This document shows, piece by piece, positions 8,797-19,803 of a stretch of 64,000 bases of DNA. Both the position numbers and the translations under genes were made by a program. Source of the stretch: Pseudomonadota bacterium. GTDB taxonomy: Bacteria; Pseudomonadota; Gammaproteobacteria; Acidiferrobacterales; Acidiferrobacteraceae. Location: contig JAKARI010000013.1 in assembly GCA_021819245.1 (NCBI GenBank), forward strand, positions 1 through 64,000, given 5' to 3'. Below the pieces are notes generated by a model. The model worked only from the letters and a program-made list of their open reading frames with translations. It made no database searches and was not told the DNA's origin. The number at the start of each line of letters is the position of its first letter. Within the stretch, counting starts at the first letter, position 1.

Positions 8797-10788
8797 TCAT
8801 GATTCGGGTCCAAGGAGGCCGCGCAGGCTTTTGAGGTGGGACTCGCCGCGGGCGAGACGTTCTTCGGGGGGTTTTTCGTCGCGGCCGTCCCAAATGACAT
8901 CCTCGGCGGGAATCTCAGCCAGAAAACGGCTGGGGCTGGTCTCTTGCGCCCCCCCTTGGCGGCGCCGGCGCCGGGCATAACTCAAAGTGAGGGTCTGGCG
9001 CGCGCGCGTCATGCCGACGTAGGCCAGACGCCGTTCTTCTGCGACACCACTTTCGGCAAGGCTTGCGCGATGGGGAAGCAGGTCTTCTTCCCATCCCACG
9101 AGAAAGACATGAGGGAATTCGAGCCCCTTGGCCGCATGTAATGTCATGAGGCGCACGCTCTTGCCGTCGGGCTCCCGATCCTTGTTATCGAGGCCGTTTA
9201 CAATGAGCTGGGAGACGACGTCGCCCAGGGTGCGCCCGCTCGTGTCTTCCGTCGGCCGGTCGACCCATGCCAGGAACTCCTCGAGTAGCGCGAGCCGCCG
9301 GTGGCCGCTACGGCTGTCGCCCGCCGCCTGCACAAGATGGCTCTCATACCCGATCTCGCGCAGGGTCTCGCGCAGCAGCGCGCCGGGTGTCATGGTGCGT
9401 CCCTTGTCGCGCAGCTTGTCGATGAGCTCTGCGAAGCGCTGCAGGGACGCCACCTGGGGGGCTGCCAGATACTGCGCGAGCCCGAGCTCCTGACAGCAAC
9501 GCAGCAGCGGTTGGCCGCGGCGATGGGCGTATTCGCGCAGACGCTCGACGGTGCTGGGACCGATTTCGCGCTTAGGCACGTTGCAGATCCTAAGGAACGC
9601 CACATCGTCTGCGGGATTGTGAATCAGGCGCAAATAGGCGACCGTATCACGCACCTCCACGCGATCGAAAAACGAAGTCCCGCCGCTTAGAAAATACGGG
9701 ACCCGGTGTTCGCGTAAGGCCTGTTCTATGGGCCGGGATTGGTGATTCCCGCGATAGAGGATGGCGTAATCACCAAATTCCGTCCGGCGCGTGAACTTGT
9801 CGTGAAGGAGCGCCGTGACGACGCGTATCGCCTCGTGCTCCTCATCTTCGGCCACCAGGACCTTTAGGGGGTCGCCAAAGCCAAACGCGCTCCAGAGCCG
9901 CTTGGGGAACATGTGGGGGTTGTTGCTGATTACCGCGTTCGCAGCCTTCAGGATTCGTCCGGTCGATCGGTAGTTCTGCTCGAGCTTTATGACGGCAAGG
10001 CGCGGCGTGTCGCGCGCCAGGCGGGCGATATTCTCGGGACGCGCGCCGCGCCACGAGTACACCGACTGGTCATCGTCGCCAACCGCTGTGAAGGCCTCAT
10101 CGGCAAGGGCGCGCGCGAGCCGATACTGGCCGTCATTGGTATCCTGATACTCATCGACGAGAAGGTAACGCAGGCGCTCGCGCCACCGAGCGCGCGCGTC
10201 GGCATCGTCCGTCAAGAGCCGCGCAGGGAGCAAGATGAGATCATCGAGGTCGATGGCATTATAGGCACGAAGACGCTCGACATAATCGGCATATATCGCG
10301 CCACCATCCGGCGCTTCCAGAGCCGCGGTCGCCGGGGCAATCCCTGCGTCCTTCCAGGCCCGCACGCGCTGCGCAATCTCGTCGGCCTGAGTGTCGCTGC
10401 GCAAGCGCTCACGGCACAAATCTTTGATCAGGGCCTCGGCATCGCGCGGGTCAATCAGGGTAAAGCCGCGCCGCAGACCGAGCGCGTCTGCCTCATCGCG
10501 CACGATTTTGAGCCCGAGGGCGTGAAAGGTGAGGACGCTCAACCCCCGCCTTGCACCCACCGGCAGCAGGGCGCTGGCGCGCTCGCGCATTTCGCGCGCA
10601 GCCTTGTTGGTGAACGTCACGGCCGCGATATGCGCGGGGTCATAGCCGCATTGCGTGACCAGATAGGCAATCTTGCGGGTGATCACGGTCGTCTTGCCGC
10701 TGCCGGCGCCCGCCAAGACGAGCACGGGCCCGTCGATGAGCCGCACGGCCTCACGCTGTTGGTCGTTTAGTCCCTCGAAGATCTTCAT
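8797..10788 (-). CDS. rep: ATP-dependent DNA helicase Rep (UvrD/Rep family)
   Basis: LNDQQREAVRLIDGPVLVLAGAGSGKTTVIT Walker A, DEYQDTN, QNYRSTGRIL, LMTLHAAKGLEFPHVF. ORF opens upstream to 11052 but homology begins at MKIFEGLND (10788). Confidence 0.93.
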   Translation of the reverse strand: MKIFEGLNDQQREAVRLIDGPVLVLAGAGSGKTTVITRKIAYLVTQCGYDPAHIAAVTFTNKAAREMRERASALLPVGARRGLSVLTFHALGLKIVRDEADALGLRRGFTLIDPRDAEALIKDLCRERLRSDTQADEIAQRVRAWKDAGIAPATAALEAPDGGAIYADYVERLRAYNAIDLDDLILLPARLLTDDADARARWRERLRYLLVDEYQDTNDGQYRLARALADEAFTAVGDDDQSVYSWRGARPENIARLARDTPRLAVIKLEQNYRSTGRILKAANAVISNNPHMFPKRLWSAFGFGDPLKVLVAEDEEHEAIRVVTALLHDKFTRRTEFGDYAILYRGNHQSRPIEQALREHRVPYFLSGGTSFFDRVEVRDTVAYLRLIHNPADDVAFLRICNVPKREIGPSTVERLREYAHRRGQPLLRCCQELGLAQYLAAPQVASLQRFAELIDKLRDKGRTMTPGALLRETLREIGYESHLVQAAGDSRSGHRRLALLEEFLAWVDRPTEDTSGRTLGDVVSQLIVNGLDNKDREPDGKSVRLMTLHAAKGLEFPHVFLVGWEEDLLPHRASLAESGVAEERRLAYVGMTRARQTLTLSYARRRRRQGGAQETSPSRFLAEIPAEDVIWDGRDEKPPEERLARGESHLKSLRGLLGPES

Positions 10789-11029
10789 GGGCACCGTGCG
10801 GCGTGCGCCATACCGATATGAGCCGGTATGGCCACCTCGCGCCGCCCGCGCGCCATGGCCGGGACAGGACGCGCGGGCAAGGGGTGTTGGATGGCAATAG
10901 GGGGGAGCACACCGGCAGTCTAGCGGGGTCCGTGCGCGCCGACAATCTTGACAGGGCGCGGCCGGGCATGCGTGGAGCCGGACCGAGACTTTAAGGGTGT
11001 TCTTGCGCGGATCCGGGCGGGCGGGACCG

Positions 11030-12526
11030 TCAAAGCGACACCGTCTCCCCACGCGGGATGTATTCCGCGGGGGCCGGAAAGTCGTTTAAGTCCTTGGCGA
11101 TCGCGGCGCGCAGGAAGGAGTCCACCCACCAGAAGATGTCATAGTCACGGACAAAGCGCTTGAGCTTGCGCATACGCGTGCGCCGCTCGGCGCTTGGCAT
11201 GGCGATGGCGCGCGCAATGGTCTCTGCGACCTCTTCCACCCCATAGGGGTTCACGAGCAGGGCGCCTTTTTGCAATTGGGCGGCAGCGCCCGCGAATTCC
11301 GAGAGAATGAGCACGCTGTCGTTTTCGGGGGTCGCTGCGCAGAATTCCTTGGCGACGAGATTCATGCCGTCTTTGAGTGGGGTGATCAGGGCAATCTCGC
11401 ACGCCCGGTAATAGGCGAGTAACTCGGTACGGCTTAAGCTGCGGAATATGTAGTGGATAGGCACCCACCCAGACTGCGTGAACTGGCCATTGATCTCGCC
11501 TACGAGGCGCTCCATCTCCATCTTGAGGTCATTGTACTTGGGGATGTCCTCACGGCTTGGGACAACGACCTGAACGAGCGTTGTGCGATGGTGCAGTTCG
11601 GGGAAGCGTTGGAGCGCATTGCGAAACGCCTCGAAGCGATGGCATATGCCTTTCGTGTAATCGAGGCGATCCACTCCCAGCAGCACCTGACGGCCGGGTA
11701 GATCCTCGTGGAGCGCGCGGGCCTTGCGCACGACGGCCTCAGCCTTGCCGCCGCGCGCGAAGTCCTGATAGTCGATGCCTATAGGAAACGTCCCTACCCG
11801 CAGTTCGCGGCTTCCCGCGCGTATGGTGACGACCTGGCCCTTGCCGGTGATCGCCAGATCCGGGGCAATCAGGCGCACGCATTGAAGAAAATTGCGCCGA
11901 TCGCGCAAGGTCTGAAAGCCAAGCAGGTCATATTCGAGAAGCGCGCGCAGAATCGGGAACCGCCAGGGCAGCTTCATGTAAATGTCGGGCGGCGGAAATG
12001 GGATGTGAAGGAAAAACCCCATGCGCGCCGTGACTTGCCGGCTGCGTAATTCCTGGGCGACATTCATGAGGTGATAGTCATGAATCCAAATGAAATCCCC
12101 GGGCCGCGTGTTTTGCATGATGACATCCGAGAATCGGCGGCTGACCCGGTTGTAGGCCTGCCAATACCGCGGCGCAAAATTGCAATGGGACTGAAGATCA
12201 TGGAAAAGCGGCCATATAACCTCGTTGGCAAAGCCATGGTAGAACTCGTCCTTATCTTTCTGATCAAGGAAGACCGGCTTTAGGGAATAGCCGCAGTGGC
12301 GCGCCGCCTCCTGCAGTAGTCCGCCAATCGTCACGGGGTTGGCCTCCGATGTTCCGGACCATCCAATCCAGATCCCTCCGCGATTGCGCAGTACCGGGGC
12401 AAGCGCGCTCACGAGCCCGCCGGAGCCTGGCATGGACGTCCACATGTCGCCGACTTTCTTGACGACAACGGGTAACCTGTTCGAAACGACGACGAGCCTA
12501 TCGCCACCGTGCCTCGTATCGTTCAT
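11030..12526 (-). CDS. otsA: Trehalose-6-phosphate synthase
   Basis: GT20 features: [56 protein letters not shown]. Confidence 0.95.
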   Translation of the reverse strand: MNDTRHGGDRLVVVSNRLPVVVKKVGDMWTSMPGSGGLVSALAPVLRNRGGIWIGWSGTSEANPVTIGGLLQEAARHCGYSLKPVFLDQKDKDEFYHGFANEVIWPLFHDLQSHCNFAPRYWQAYNRVSRRFSDVIMQNTRPGDFIWIHDYHLMNVAQELRSRQVTARMGFFLHIPFPPPDIYMKLPWRFPILRALLEYDLLGFQTLRDRRNFLQCVRLIAPDLAITGKGQVVTIRAGSRELRVGTFPIGIDYQDFARGGKAEAVVRKARALHEDLPGRQVLLGVDRLDYTKGICHRFEAFRNALQRFPELHHRTTLVQVVVPSREDIPKYNDLKMEMERLVGEINGQFTQSGWVPIHYIFRSLSRTELLAYYRACEIALITPLKDGMNLVAKEFCAATPENDSVLILSEFAGAAAQLQKGALLVNPYGVEEVAETIARAIAMPSAERRTRMRKLKRFVRDYDIFWWVDSFLRAAIAKDLNDFPAPAEYIPRGETVSL

Positions 12527-12601
12527 GGCGCCTCCTATGCGGCACGCTCCGGTACACTCTTTATGCCGGCCGCCGGGACACAGGCGAACGCGGTGTTTTG
12601 T

Positions 12602-13002
12602 TCATGGAAGGACTGCAATAGTGCGAGTTGGGTGGCATGCGCAATTTATGCGCGCGTGGCCCCAGACCGCGGCCTGCACGAATAGCGCAGTGACGACAAT
12701 ATCCGCGAACAATGTCCGGGCCGTTGCCGAAAGCGCCGGACGCTCGGCAGCGGCGGCCGCTGCAAGTCCCTCCAAAACCACGATCCCGTCCGGCGCGCGG
12801 CCTTGGCGGAAAGTTCCGGCCGGGCGGGGCCGCTACGGGCGGCCATTCTCAGGATCTTCCGGCCCATGCCGATGACGCCTTTAACGAGCGCAAGTATCGC
12901 CACAAAAAGTGCGGTGGCGGAGATCCATGCCAGGGCCGGGTACATCGACAAGCCGGTACCCGCGAGCTCGTGCTCGAGCTGTTGCCAGTAAGGCGCGATC
13001 AT
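12602..13002 (-). pseudogene. Degraded membrane-protein gene, possibly an MscS-type mechanosensitive channel remnant, between otsB and otsA
   Basis: ATG at 13000-13002 overlaps the otsB stop. N-terminal TM segment (SMYPALAWISATALFVAILALVKGVIGMG) stays in one frame up to about RTGSWF, then hydrophobic coding character continues in another frame (IVVLEGLAAAAAERPALSATARTLFADIVVTALFVQAAVWGHA) to a TGA at 12602-12604. Confidence 0.45.
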
Positions 13003-13772
13003 GGCGTTGCGGCCGCCAGCCAAGATGTCAGAAAGGCGCGCAATTCATCCGGCGGACGGAGCCATAACTGCGCATGCGTGGCGCGGGGCGCGGCGGCGAC
13101 GAGCACGCCAAGGCCCGCCTGCGGGAGCGCCGCGAACGCATCTTCATCGGTCATATCGTCCCCGAGATAGGCCATGGCCGAGCGCGGGTGGCGCGCGATC
13201 AGGTCTGCGATCGCGGTGCCCTTGTCGCGTCCGCGCGCACGGAATTCAAATCCGCCATCGAAGGCGAGGCCTTGAATGGGCTCGGGAATCCCGCGGGCCA
13301 TGTCGCATGCCAGCTCTTTCAGGCCCCTATGGGCGTCGGGATGTGCGCCTCGCCAATGGATGGCGAGCGCCCCGTGCTTGCGTTCCAGGGCCCATGGGAA
13401 TCCGGCGGCCGCGATGCGCTCGGCGCCGGTGTCGAGCCAGCGCTGAACGGAGGCCGGAAGGCTTGCGCGGGTGAGGTCTCCGGAAGGCGTGATGTGTTCC
13501 AGGCCATGCGCCCCGAATACCTCCACGCCCTTCAGCGGTATGCGCGCCGCCAGATCCTCGGCCGGACGACCGGAGACGAAGGCGATTTTCGTCCCCTGAC
13601 GGGCGATGGCGGCCAGTAGCGGCGCAACCCCCACATAGAAGACGGCATCCTCGCGGCGCTCGGTAAATGGCGCCAGCGTGCCATCGTAGTCGAGCACGAG
13701 GAGACGATCGTGCGCACGGCGCAACGCCGCAAAAAAGCGCGCGGGCGGCCTTGCCGGATCGAGGATCCTCAT
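12999..13772 (-). CDS. otsB: Trehalose-6-phosphate phosphatase
   Basis: HAD motifs LVLDYDGTLAPF, VSGRPAEDL, YLGDDMTDEDAF; next to otsA. Confidence 0.93.
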   Translation of the reverse strand: MRILDPARPPARFFAALRRAHDRLLVLDYDGTLAPFTERREDAVFYVGVAPLLAAIARQGTKIAFVSGRPAEDLAARIPLKGVEVFGAHGLEHITPSGDLTRASLPASVQRWLDTGAERIAAAGFPWALERKHGALAIHWRGAHPDAHRGLKELACDMARGIPEPIQGLAFDGGFEFRARGRDKGTAIADLIARHPRSAMAYLGDDMTDEDAFAALPQAGLGVLVAAAPRATHAQLWLRPPDELRAFLTSWLAAATP

Positions 13773-14025
13773 GGTGCCTTGGGGCGCGGGCGCAGCCCGC
13801 ACTGGGTAACGGCGCGGCACAATGAACACCGCGAGACCGGGGCAGGAGTGGGCAATTGCCGGCAATCCGGGGGCATGGCGATTGCGAGGCGGTCTTCGGG
13901 TCTCGACACGCGGCGAAGCTCCATCCTAAGAGCGGAAGGGGCCATTATAGCCTTTGGGCGGCGCTACGGTCACGCGCGGCGCGGGTGTTTGCGCGGGTGC
14001 GGGTCAACAGGTCATACTCGGCGCA

Positions 14026-15444
14026 ATGAGGAAACAGACATTACTTGCACTATGCGCGTCGGCCGCGCTTATGTCGGGATCGGCATGCGGGGTCATTCTG
14101 CCCGCGCCGCTGCTTCGCCTGTTCGCGCGCGAGCACGTGCCCCTAAACGGCATCAGCATTTACCTGCGCCGGATACATGCGCGCGCGCCGCTCCTTTCCT
14201 ATAATGCCCATGTCGCTCGGGATCCCGCGTCGGTGATGAAGCTTGTCACGGCGCTTGTGAGCCTCTATGACCTGGGGCCAGCCTACACATGGACTACTGG
14301 CGCCTATACGCGAGGGCCTGTGGTTCACGGGGTGTTGCGCGGCAACTTGTACCTCCGCGGAGATGGTGACCCCTATCTCATCACAAAATCATTTTGGGAT
14401 CTGCTCCATGGGCTGCGCCGCCTTGGGATACACCGCATCGCCGGCAATGTGGTGCTAGACGAACATTATCTGGATGCCCCAAGGGCGCCGCGCGGGGCGT
14501 TTGATGGTCTGCGCGACCGCACATACAATGTGCGGCCGCAGGCGCTGCTTGTCAATTTCCAGGCTGTCGAATTCCGGTTTATTCCAGGACATTCGAATGT
14601 GCGTGTCCTGCCGGATCCCTATCCAACGACGCTACGTGTGGTAGACAGGCTGCGCCTGGTGGGCGGATCCTGCGGGGACTGGCGCGCCGATGTCCACCTG
14701 CAGATCCTGCACCATAAAAGCGACAACGTCGCTCTGTTCGCGGGACGTTATCCACGGGCGTGTGGGCCGCAACACCTCTATCGGGTGACAGACAATAATC
14801 GCCGCTATGTCTCGGGCGTTTTTACCGAGCTGTGGCGCGAACAGGGGGGCGTGTTCAATGGCCGGTTTCTACGTGGGAGACTGCCGCGGGGGGCGCGGCT
14901 CCTGTATGCCGTCCATTCGCGGCCGCTCGCCGACATCCTGCGCAGCGTCGACAAGTACAGCAACAACGTCATGGGCCGCTTGCTGGTCATGACCCTCGGG
15001 GCGGTCAAGGAAGGGGTGCCGGGGACCACTGCCAAGGGGCTTGCCGTCATGCGCGCGTGGCTTGCCCGCCACCATTTGCACCTGCCGCATCTGGTATTGC
15101 GCAATGGGGTCGGGCTGTCTCGGTCCGAACGGATCACGGCGGCAGAAGTGGGACGAGTCTTGCGTTATGCCTATAATGGGCGCTACATGCCCGAGTATGT
15201 CTCATCGCTGCCCATAGCCGGCATCGACGGGACCCTGCGTTACCGGTTTCTGGGATCGCCGGTGGCGGGACACCTCCACGGCAAGACCGGTACGATCAAC
15301 GGCGTGGATACCTTGGCGGGCTATCTGCAGCGCGGGCGGCGGCGCTATATCGTGGTGGTGCTGGAGGATTACCCGGAAGCCGACACGGAGTCAGGGTTCC
15401 AGGCCGAAGACGGGGTCATCAAGTGGCTATACGCCCGCAAGTAA
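14026..15444 (+). CDS. dacB: D-alanyl-D-alanine carboxypeptidase/endopeptidase (PBP4, DacB family)
   Basis: SVMK (SxxK), YSNN (SxN) and HGKTGT (KTG) motifs; N-terminal signal sequence from MRKQTLLALC. Confidence 0.9.
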   Translation: MRKQTLLALCASAALMSGSACGVILPAPLLRLFAREHVPLNGISIYLRRIHARAPLLSYNAHVARDPASVMKLVTALVSLYDLGPAYTWTTGAYTRGPVVHGVLRGNLYLRGDGDPYLITKSFWDLLHGLRRLGIHRIAGNVVLDEHYLDAPRAPRGAFDGLRDRTYNVRPQALLVNFQAVEFRFIPGHSNVRVLPDPYPTTLRVVDRLRLVGGSCGDWRADVHLQILHHKSDNVALFAGRYPRACGPQHLYRVTDNNRRYVSGVFTELWREQGGVFNGRFLRGRLPRGARLLYAVHSRPLADILRSVDKYSNNVMGRLLVMTLGAVKEGVPGTTAKGLAVMRAWLARHHLHLPHLVLRNGVGLSRSERITAAEVGRVLRYAYNGRYMPEYVSSLPIAGIDGTLRYRFLGSPVAGHLHGKTGTINGVDTLAGYLQRGRRRYIVVVLEDYPEADTESGFQAEDGVIKWLYARK

Positions 15445-15453
15445 GGAGGGGCC

Positions 15454-16737
15454 GTGACGAAATATGTCAATGCAGTCATAGGGGATGAGCCGGGCGATGG
15501 AGACCTGCCGGTCCTCGAAGGGACGCTCGGCCCACAGGCCGTCGATATCCAGACCCTCTATGCCCGGCATGGGCTTTTGGCCTATGACCCCGGATATCGC
15601 TCGACGGCATCCTGCAAGAGCGCCATCACCTTCGTCGATGGGGACGCGGGCATCCTCGCGTATCGCGGCTACCCGATCGAGCAGCTGGCCGAAAAGAGCC
15701 GTTTTCTCGAGGTCGCCCATCTCCTCATGTTCGGGGAGCTGCCGTCGGCCGTCGAAGAGGCGGCGTTTCGAGAGGCCATATGCCAGCACAACCTGCTCCA
15801 TGAGCAGGTGATCAGCTTTTATCGCGGCTTTCGCCGCGACGCCCACCCGATGGCGGTGATGGTAGCCGTAGTCGGCGCGCTGTCGGCCTTTTATCACGAT
15901 GACATGGATATCCGTGATCCCACGCAGCGCATCAATGCCGCGATCCGGCTGATCGCCAAAATGCCGACCATTGCCGCCGCGAGCTACACCTACAGCATCG
16001 GCCGCCCGCTGCGGTATCCGCGCAACGAGTATGATTACGCGGGCAACTTCATGCAGATGCTATTTGGCATGCCCAACAGGGATTTCGTTCTAGACCCGGT
16101 GCAGGTGCGGGCCATGGACCGGATCCTGATATTGCACGCCGATCATGAGCAGAACGCCTCGACCTCGACTGTGCGCATGGCGGCCTCGTCAGGGGCCAAT
16201 CCCTTCGCGTGTATCGCCGCGGGTATCGCAAGCCTATGGGGGCCGGCGCACGGCGGCGCGAACGAGGAGGTCGTCAAGATGCTGATCGACATCGGGTCCC
16301 CGGAGAACATCCCGAAGGCGATCGCGCGCGCCAAGGACAAGAATGACCCTTTCCGTCTCATGGGATTTGGCCATCGCCTCTACAAGAATTTCGATCCCAG
16401 GGCGCGTGTGATTCAGGAAAGCGCCCGCGAGGTGCTGGCGCACCTGGGGCTCGAGAACGACCCATTGATGGCGGTCGCCATAGAGCTCGAACAGATTGCC
16501 TTGCGCGACGAGTACTTCATTGAGCGCAAGCTCTATCCGAATGTGGATTTCTACTCGGGGATACTGCTGAGGGCGATGGGTATCCCGACGAAGATGTTTA
16601 CCGCAGTGTTTGCGGTCGCGCGGACCGTAGGCTGGGTCAGCCAATGGCTCGAGCTTCATAACGACCCGACGCATGGCATAGACCGCCCGCGCCAGCTCTA
16701 TGTGGGCCCGCGGCTACGGGATTACCCCAACCGCTGA
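15454..16737 (+). CDS. gltA: Citrate synthase
   Basis: [75 protein letters not shown]. Confidence 0.97.
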   Translation: MTKYVNAVIGDEPGDGDLPVLEGTLGPQAVDIQTLYARHGLLAYDPGYRSTASCKSAITFVDGDAGILAYRGYPIEQLAEKSRFLEVAHLLMFGELPSAVEEAAFREAICQHNLLHEQVISFYRGFRRDAHPMAVMVAVVGALSAFYHDDMDIRDPTQRINAAIRLIAKMPTIAAASYTYSIGRPLRYPRNEYDYAGNFMQMLFGMPNRDFVLDPVQVRAMDRILILHADHEQNASTSTVRMAASSGANPFACIAAGIASLWGPAHGGANEEVVKMLIDIGSPENIPKAIARAKDKNDPFRLMGFGHRLYKNFDPRARVIQESAREVLAHLGLENDPLMAVAIELEQIALRDEYFIERKLYPNVDFYSGILLRAMGIPTKMFTAVFAVARTVGWVSQWLELHNDPTHGIDRPRQLYVGPRLRDYPNR

Positions 16738-16883
16738 GGGGTCGGCGACGTGTCGGCACATGGCCGGGGCGGCGAGGCGCGCAGTCATGGGTGCCCCGGG
16801 CGGCCTGTTTGATCGGCCAAGAGGGCGACGCCGCGTCGCTCGCACCCAGGGCCTGGACCGACCAGCGTGCGCGATGCGCCACG

Positions 16884-16903
16884 CGGGTCGGAGGGCCGAC
16901 CCG
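16884..16903. terminator. Candidate bidirectional terminator hairpin between gltA and the convergent csp gene
   Basis: Perfect 8-bp stem CGGGTCGG-AGGG-CCGACCCG in the convergent intergenic gap; only a weak T-rich stretch follows. Confidence 0.4.
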
Positions 16904-16938
16904 GCGCCGGCTTCTTTATGAAAGGCTCGCGGGGGGTA

Positions 16939-17142
16939 TTAGCGCGGCACCACGCGCGCGGCCTGCATTCCCTTGGGTCCACGGGTCGATTCGAACTCGA
17001 CCTTTTGGCCCTCGGCCAGCGTCCGGAACCCATCCCCCTCGATAGTCGAAAAATGTACAAACACATCGGCGCTCCCATCGCTCGGCGTGATAAAGCCAAA
17101 GCCCTTCGCGTCGTTAAACCACTTCACGGTACCGGTCTGCAT
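16939..17142 (-). CDS. Cold-shock-domain protein
   Basis: [34 protein letters not shown] (RNP1/RNP2). Confidence 0.96.
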   Translation of the reverse strand: MQTGTVKWFNDAKGFGFITPSDGSADVFVHFSTIEGDGFRTLAEGQKVEFESTRGPKGMQAARVVPR

Positions 17143-17418
17143 AATGTCCTCGTACTCGATTGCTCTCCCGCCTCGCGGGCCTGTGCGTATCCGGTGCCGA
17201 CGTTATCACAAGCCGGCCTCCTGGCGTGATCCGGCGCCCTGTTCCCGGGAACGCAAAAACCATGCTACGTCAACCGCGCCGGCAAGACAATCCTTAGCTT
17301 TTCTGTCAACTTTGTTCAGGATCCGCAGGGGGCGCGGCGGCGCGCCCGCACGATAGGCTCGCGGCCAGAGACTTGTTAGAATGGCGCCCGGCCCGTGATG
17401 CCCCTCTAAGGACTAGTC

Positions 17419-18546
17419 ATGATCGTCGTCTTGAAATCCCATGTAACCAAGAACAGACCTGAGTTTCAGGAGCTGATGGCATTCCTTGCACAAAAACCGG
17501 GCATCAGCCTGCGCGTCCACGAAGAGGTCGGGGCGCTCGTGACCCTTACGGAGGTCTATCTGATAGGCGATACCAGCGCAATCGACCTCCATGAGATCGA
17601 GACCCTCCCGGGTGTCGAGCGGGTGGTCAGCATCGAAGAAGAGTATCGGATCCTGGGCCGCCACCACGATGACAAGCGCCCCACGGGTTTCGAATACAAG
17701 GGTGTGCGCTTCGGTCAGGATACGCTGAATGTCTTTGCGGGACTCTGTGCCGTCGACACTCCCGACCATGTGGAGCGGATGATGAAGGCCTTGGCCGATA
17801 ACGGCCAGGTATGCACGCGCATGGGCGCCTACAAGCCGCGCACCAACCCGTACTCCTTTCAGGGGCACGGGGCCTCCTGCCTCCCCTGGGTGTTCGACCT
17901 TGCCGGCAAGTATGGCATTCGCGTGATCGCGATGGAGATCACGCACGATTCGCATCTCGATGAGATTCGTCAGGCGCTGGAGAAGACCGGCTCGCCAACC
18001 GGCGTCATGGTTCAGATCGGGACCCGCAATACGCAGAATTTTGAACTCTTGAAGATCGTCGGCCGCCAGAGCGAATTTCCGGTACTCCTAAAGCGTGGAT
18101 TCGGCATCACCTTGGAGGAATCCCTGAACGCCGCCGAGTATATTGCAAGCGAGGGCAACCGTAACGTGATCTTCGGGCTGCGCGGCATGAAGACGAATAT
18201 GGGGGATCCGCATCGCAACTTCGTGGATTTTGCGCATGTCCCGGTGGTCAAGCGCCTCACGCGGATGCCGGTATGTATAGACCCCTCGCATTCTGTCGGA
18301 TCACGGGATCGCGGGCCGGACGGGCTTCTCGACATCCAGCAGGTCACGGCCCAGGGCATCATCGCGGGCGCCAACATGGTGCTAGTCGATTTTCACCCGG
18401 AACCGAAGAAGGCTCTGGTCGATGGACCGCAGGCCTTGCTGCTGCGCGAGCTCCCGTATTTCCTTGAGGATATCGCCATCGCCCGCGACGCCTACCTGAA
18501 GCGGGCCAAGGCCGCGGCGCGATTCCTGGCGGAATATCCGGCCTGA
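17419..18546 (+). CDS. DAHP synthase (class I-beta) family protein with N-terminal ferredoxin-like domain; divergent active-site motifs
   Basis: YKPRTNPYSFQG, QIGTRNTQNFELLK, PVLLKRGFG, IDPSHSVGSRD, VDFHPEPKKALVDGPQAL. Confidence 0.85.
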   Translation: MIVVLKSHVTKNRPEFQELMAFLAQKPGISLRVHEEVGALVTLTEVYLIGDTSAIDLHEIETLPGVERVVSIEEEYRILGRHHDDKRPTGFEYKGVRFGQDTLNVFAGLCAVDTPDHVERMMKALADNGQVCTRMGAYKPRTNPYSFQGHGASCLPWVFDLAGKYGIRVIAMEITHDSHLDEIRQALEKTGSPTGVMVQIGTRNTQNFELLKIVGRQSEFPVLLKRGFGITLEESLNAAEYIASEGNRNVIFGLRGMKTNMGDPHRNFVDFAHVPVVKRLTRMPVCIDPSHSVGSRDRGPDGLLDIQQVTAQGIIAGANMVLVDFHPEPKKALVDGPQALLLRELPYFLEDIAIARDAYLKRAKAAARFLAEYPA

Positions 18547-18571
18547 CGCGCTGAGAACTGCCCACGCGCGC

Positions 18572-18607
18572 GGGGCAGGGGTCGCTAGGCCCCTGTCCTG
18601 TCTTTTT
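18572..18607 (+). terminator. Rho-independent terminator downstream of the DAHP synthase gene
   Basis: GGGGCAGGGG-TCGCTAGG-CCCCTGTCC stem followed by TGTCTTTTTG. Confidence 0.75.
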
Positions 18608-18805
18608 GCGAGGCTGCGATCATGATCTCGGCCGAGCCCCCCGTTCGCGCCCGCCGGCCTTTGGGCCAATATTCAAACAACACACCCCGAACACTTTTCG
18701 GAAAGACAAGCAACAGGTCCGGGTCCGCCAGTCAATCGCCTGGGCCGGCATGCGCCCCGATGCGGGGCGGGCGACAGCCTTGCGCCTCCGCGGCGGAGCT
18801 ATCAA

Positions 18806-18833
18806 CGACGATGGTTTTCGCACACCATCGTCG
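18806..18833. repeat. Perfect 10-bp inverted repeat with 8-nt loop in the long gap upstream of the hydrogenase cluster
   Basis: CGACGATGGT-tttcgcac-ACCATCGTCG read directly. Confidence 0.85.
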
Positions 18834-19248
18834 ATCGTCTGAAGCGCAGAGCCCATGCTTAAAGTGCAAGCCCGCGGCGATTCGGGTCCCTCGGGGCTCC
18901 GCAAGGGTCTTATATTGTGCGGTTGCCAGGACTTTGCACACCATGATTATGCGCGAATTGTCCCAAAAAAGACTTGTGTACCTGTTGCGCTATCGGGCCG
19001 TCATCCTTTCACCGAGTCGCATATTATGGATGTGTTGCGGCGGCACTCCCTGTGGCGCAGGGCGCCATGAGCCGAGCGCACGCCGGCGCCTGGGAGTTTT
19101 TGTGGCATGAAATTTCTCGAAAATTGACAAATAGCATATGCGTCTGCGCGCCTAGGACCATACATTACCTCGTGCAGAAACACGGTACCCGGGGACGGAT
19201 GGATACCTAGACAACCATTAAAGACCGCCGTTTATACGGTGCTCGGCG

Positions 19249-19803
19249 ATGTGTGCCGGGGTCACCAAGGAGCGTGTGGCGATGGATGGCGTCGCATATG
19301 GCAATGGTGAGGCGAATCCGGGGACCCGGTCTTTTATTGTTCTCGGCCTCGGTAATGTCCTGCAGCAGGACGATGGCGTCGGTGTCCATGCCCTCAGATG
19401 GCTCAAAGAGGACCCGTCGATCGCCCAGATCGCCGAGTTCGTCGATGGCGGCACAGTGAGCTTTATCCTCCTCGAAACAATCCAGACAAGCGCGTCCCTG
19501 ATCGTGGTAGATGCCGTTGCCCTCGACGGTGTGCCGGGGGATGTGCGTGTATTCGAAGGGGATGATATGGATCGGATCTTGCGGCGGACGCAGGCGGGAA
19601 GCGTGCACGAAGTGAGTCTCTCCGAAGTTCTCGACATGGCCCGTTTGTGCGGCAGCCTGCCGCCGCGGCGCGCGCTTATTGGTGTGCAGCCCCAGTCTAT
19701 AACATGGGGCAGCGCGCTAAGCGGACCAGTCCATGCGGCAGTGCCCAGGGTTGTTGCGGCAGTACATGAGGTGCTGCGGGGGTGGAACGATGCCCTTATC
19801 TAG
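19249..19803 (+). CDS. [NiFe]-hydrogenase maturation protease (HyaD/HupD family)
   Basis: IVLGLGNVLQQDDGVGVHALR, EFVDGGT, VVDAV; upstream of hydrogenase structural genes. Confidence 0.9.
   Translation: MCAGVTKERVAMDGVAYGNGEANPGTRSFIVLGLGNVLQQDDGVGVHALRWLKEDPSIAQIAEFVDGGTVSFILLETIQTSASLIVVDAVALDGVPGDVRVFEGDDMDRILRRTQAGSVHEVSLSEVLDMARLCGSLPPRRALIGVQPQSITWGSALSGPVHAAVPRVVAAVHEVLRGWNDALI

Noticed and set aside
10789-11052. N-terminal extension of the Rep ORF
   Set aside because: Low-complexity translation; overlaps the otsA end; Rep homology begins at MKIFEGLND (10788).
19085-19115. Possible sigma54 promoter (gtggcatgaaatttct) upstream of the hydrogenase cluster
   Set aside because: GG and GC elements do not have the required -24/-12 spacing.
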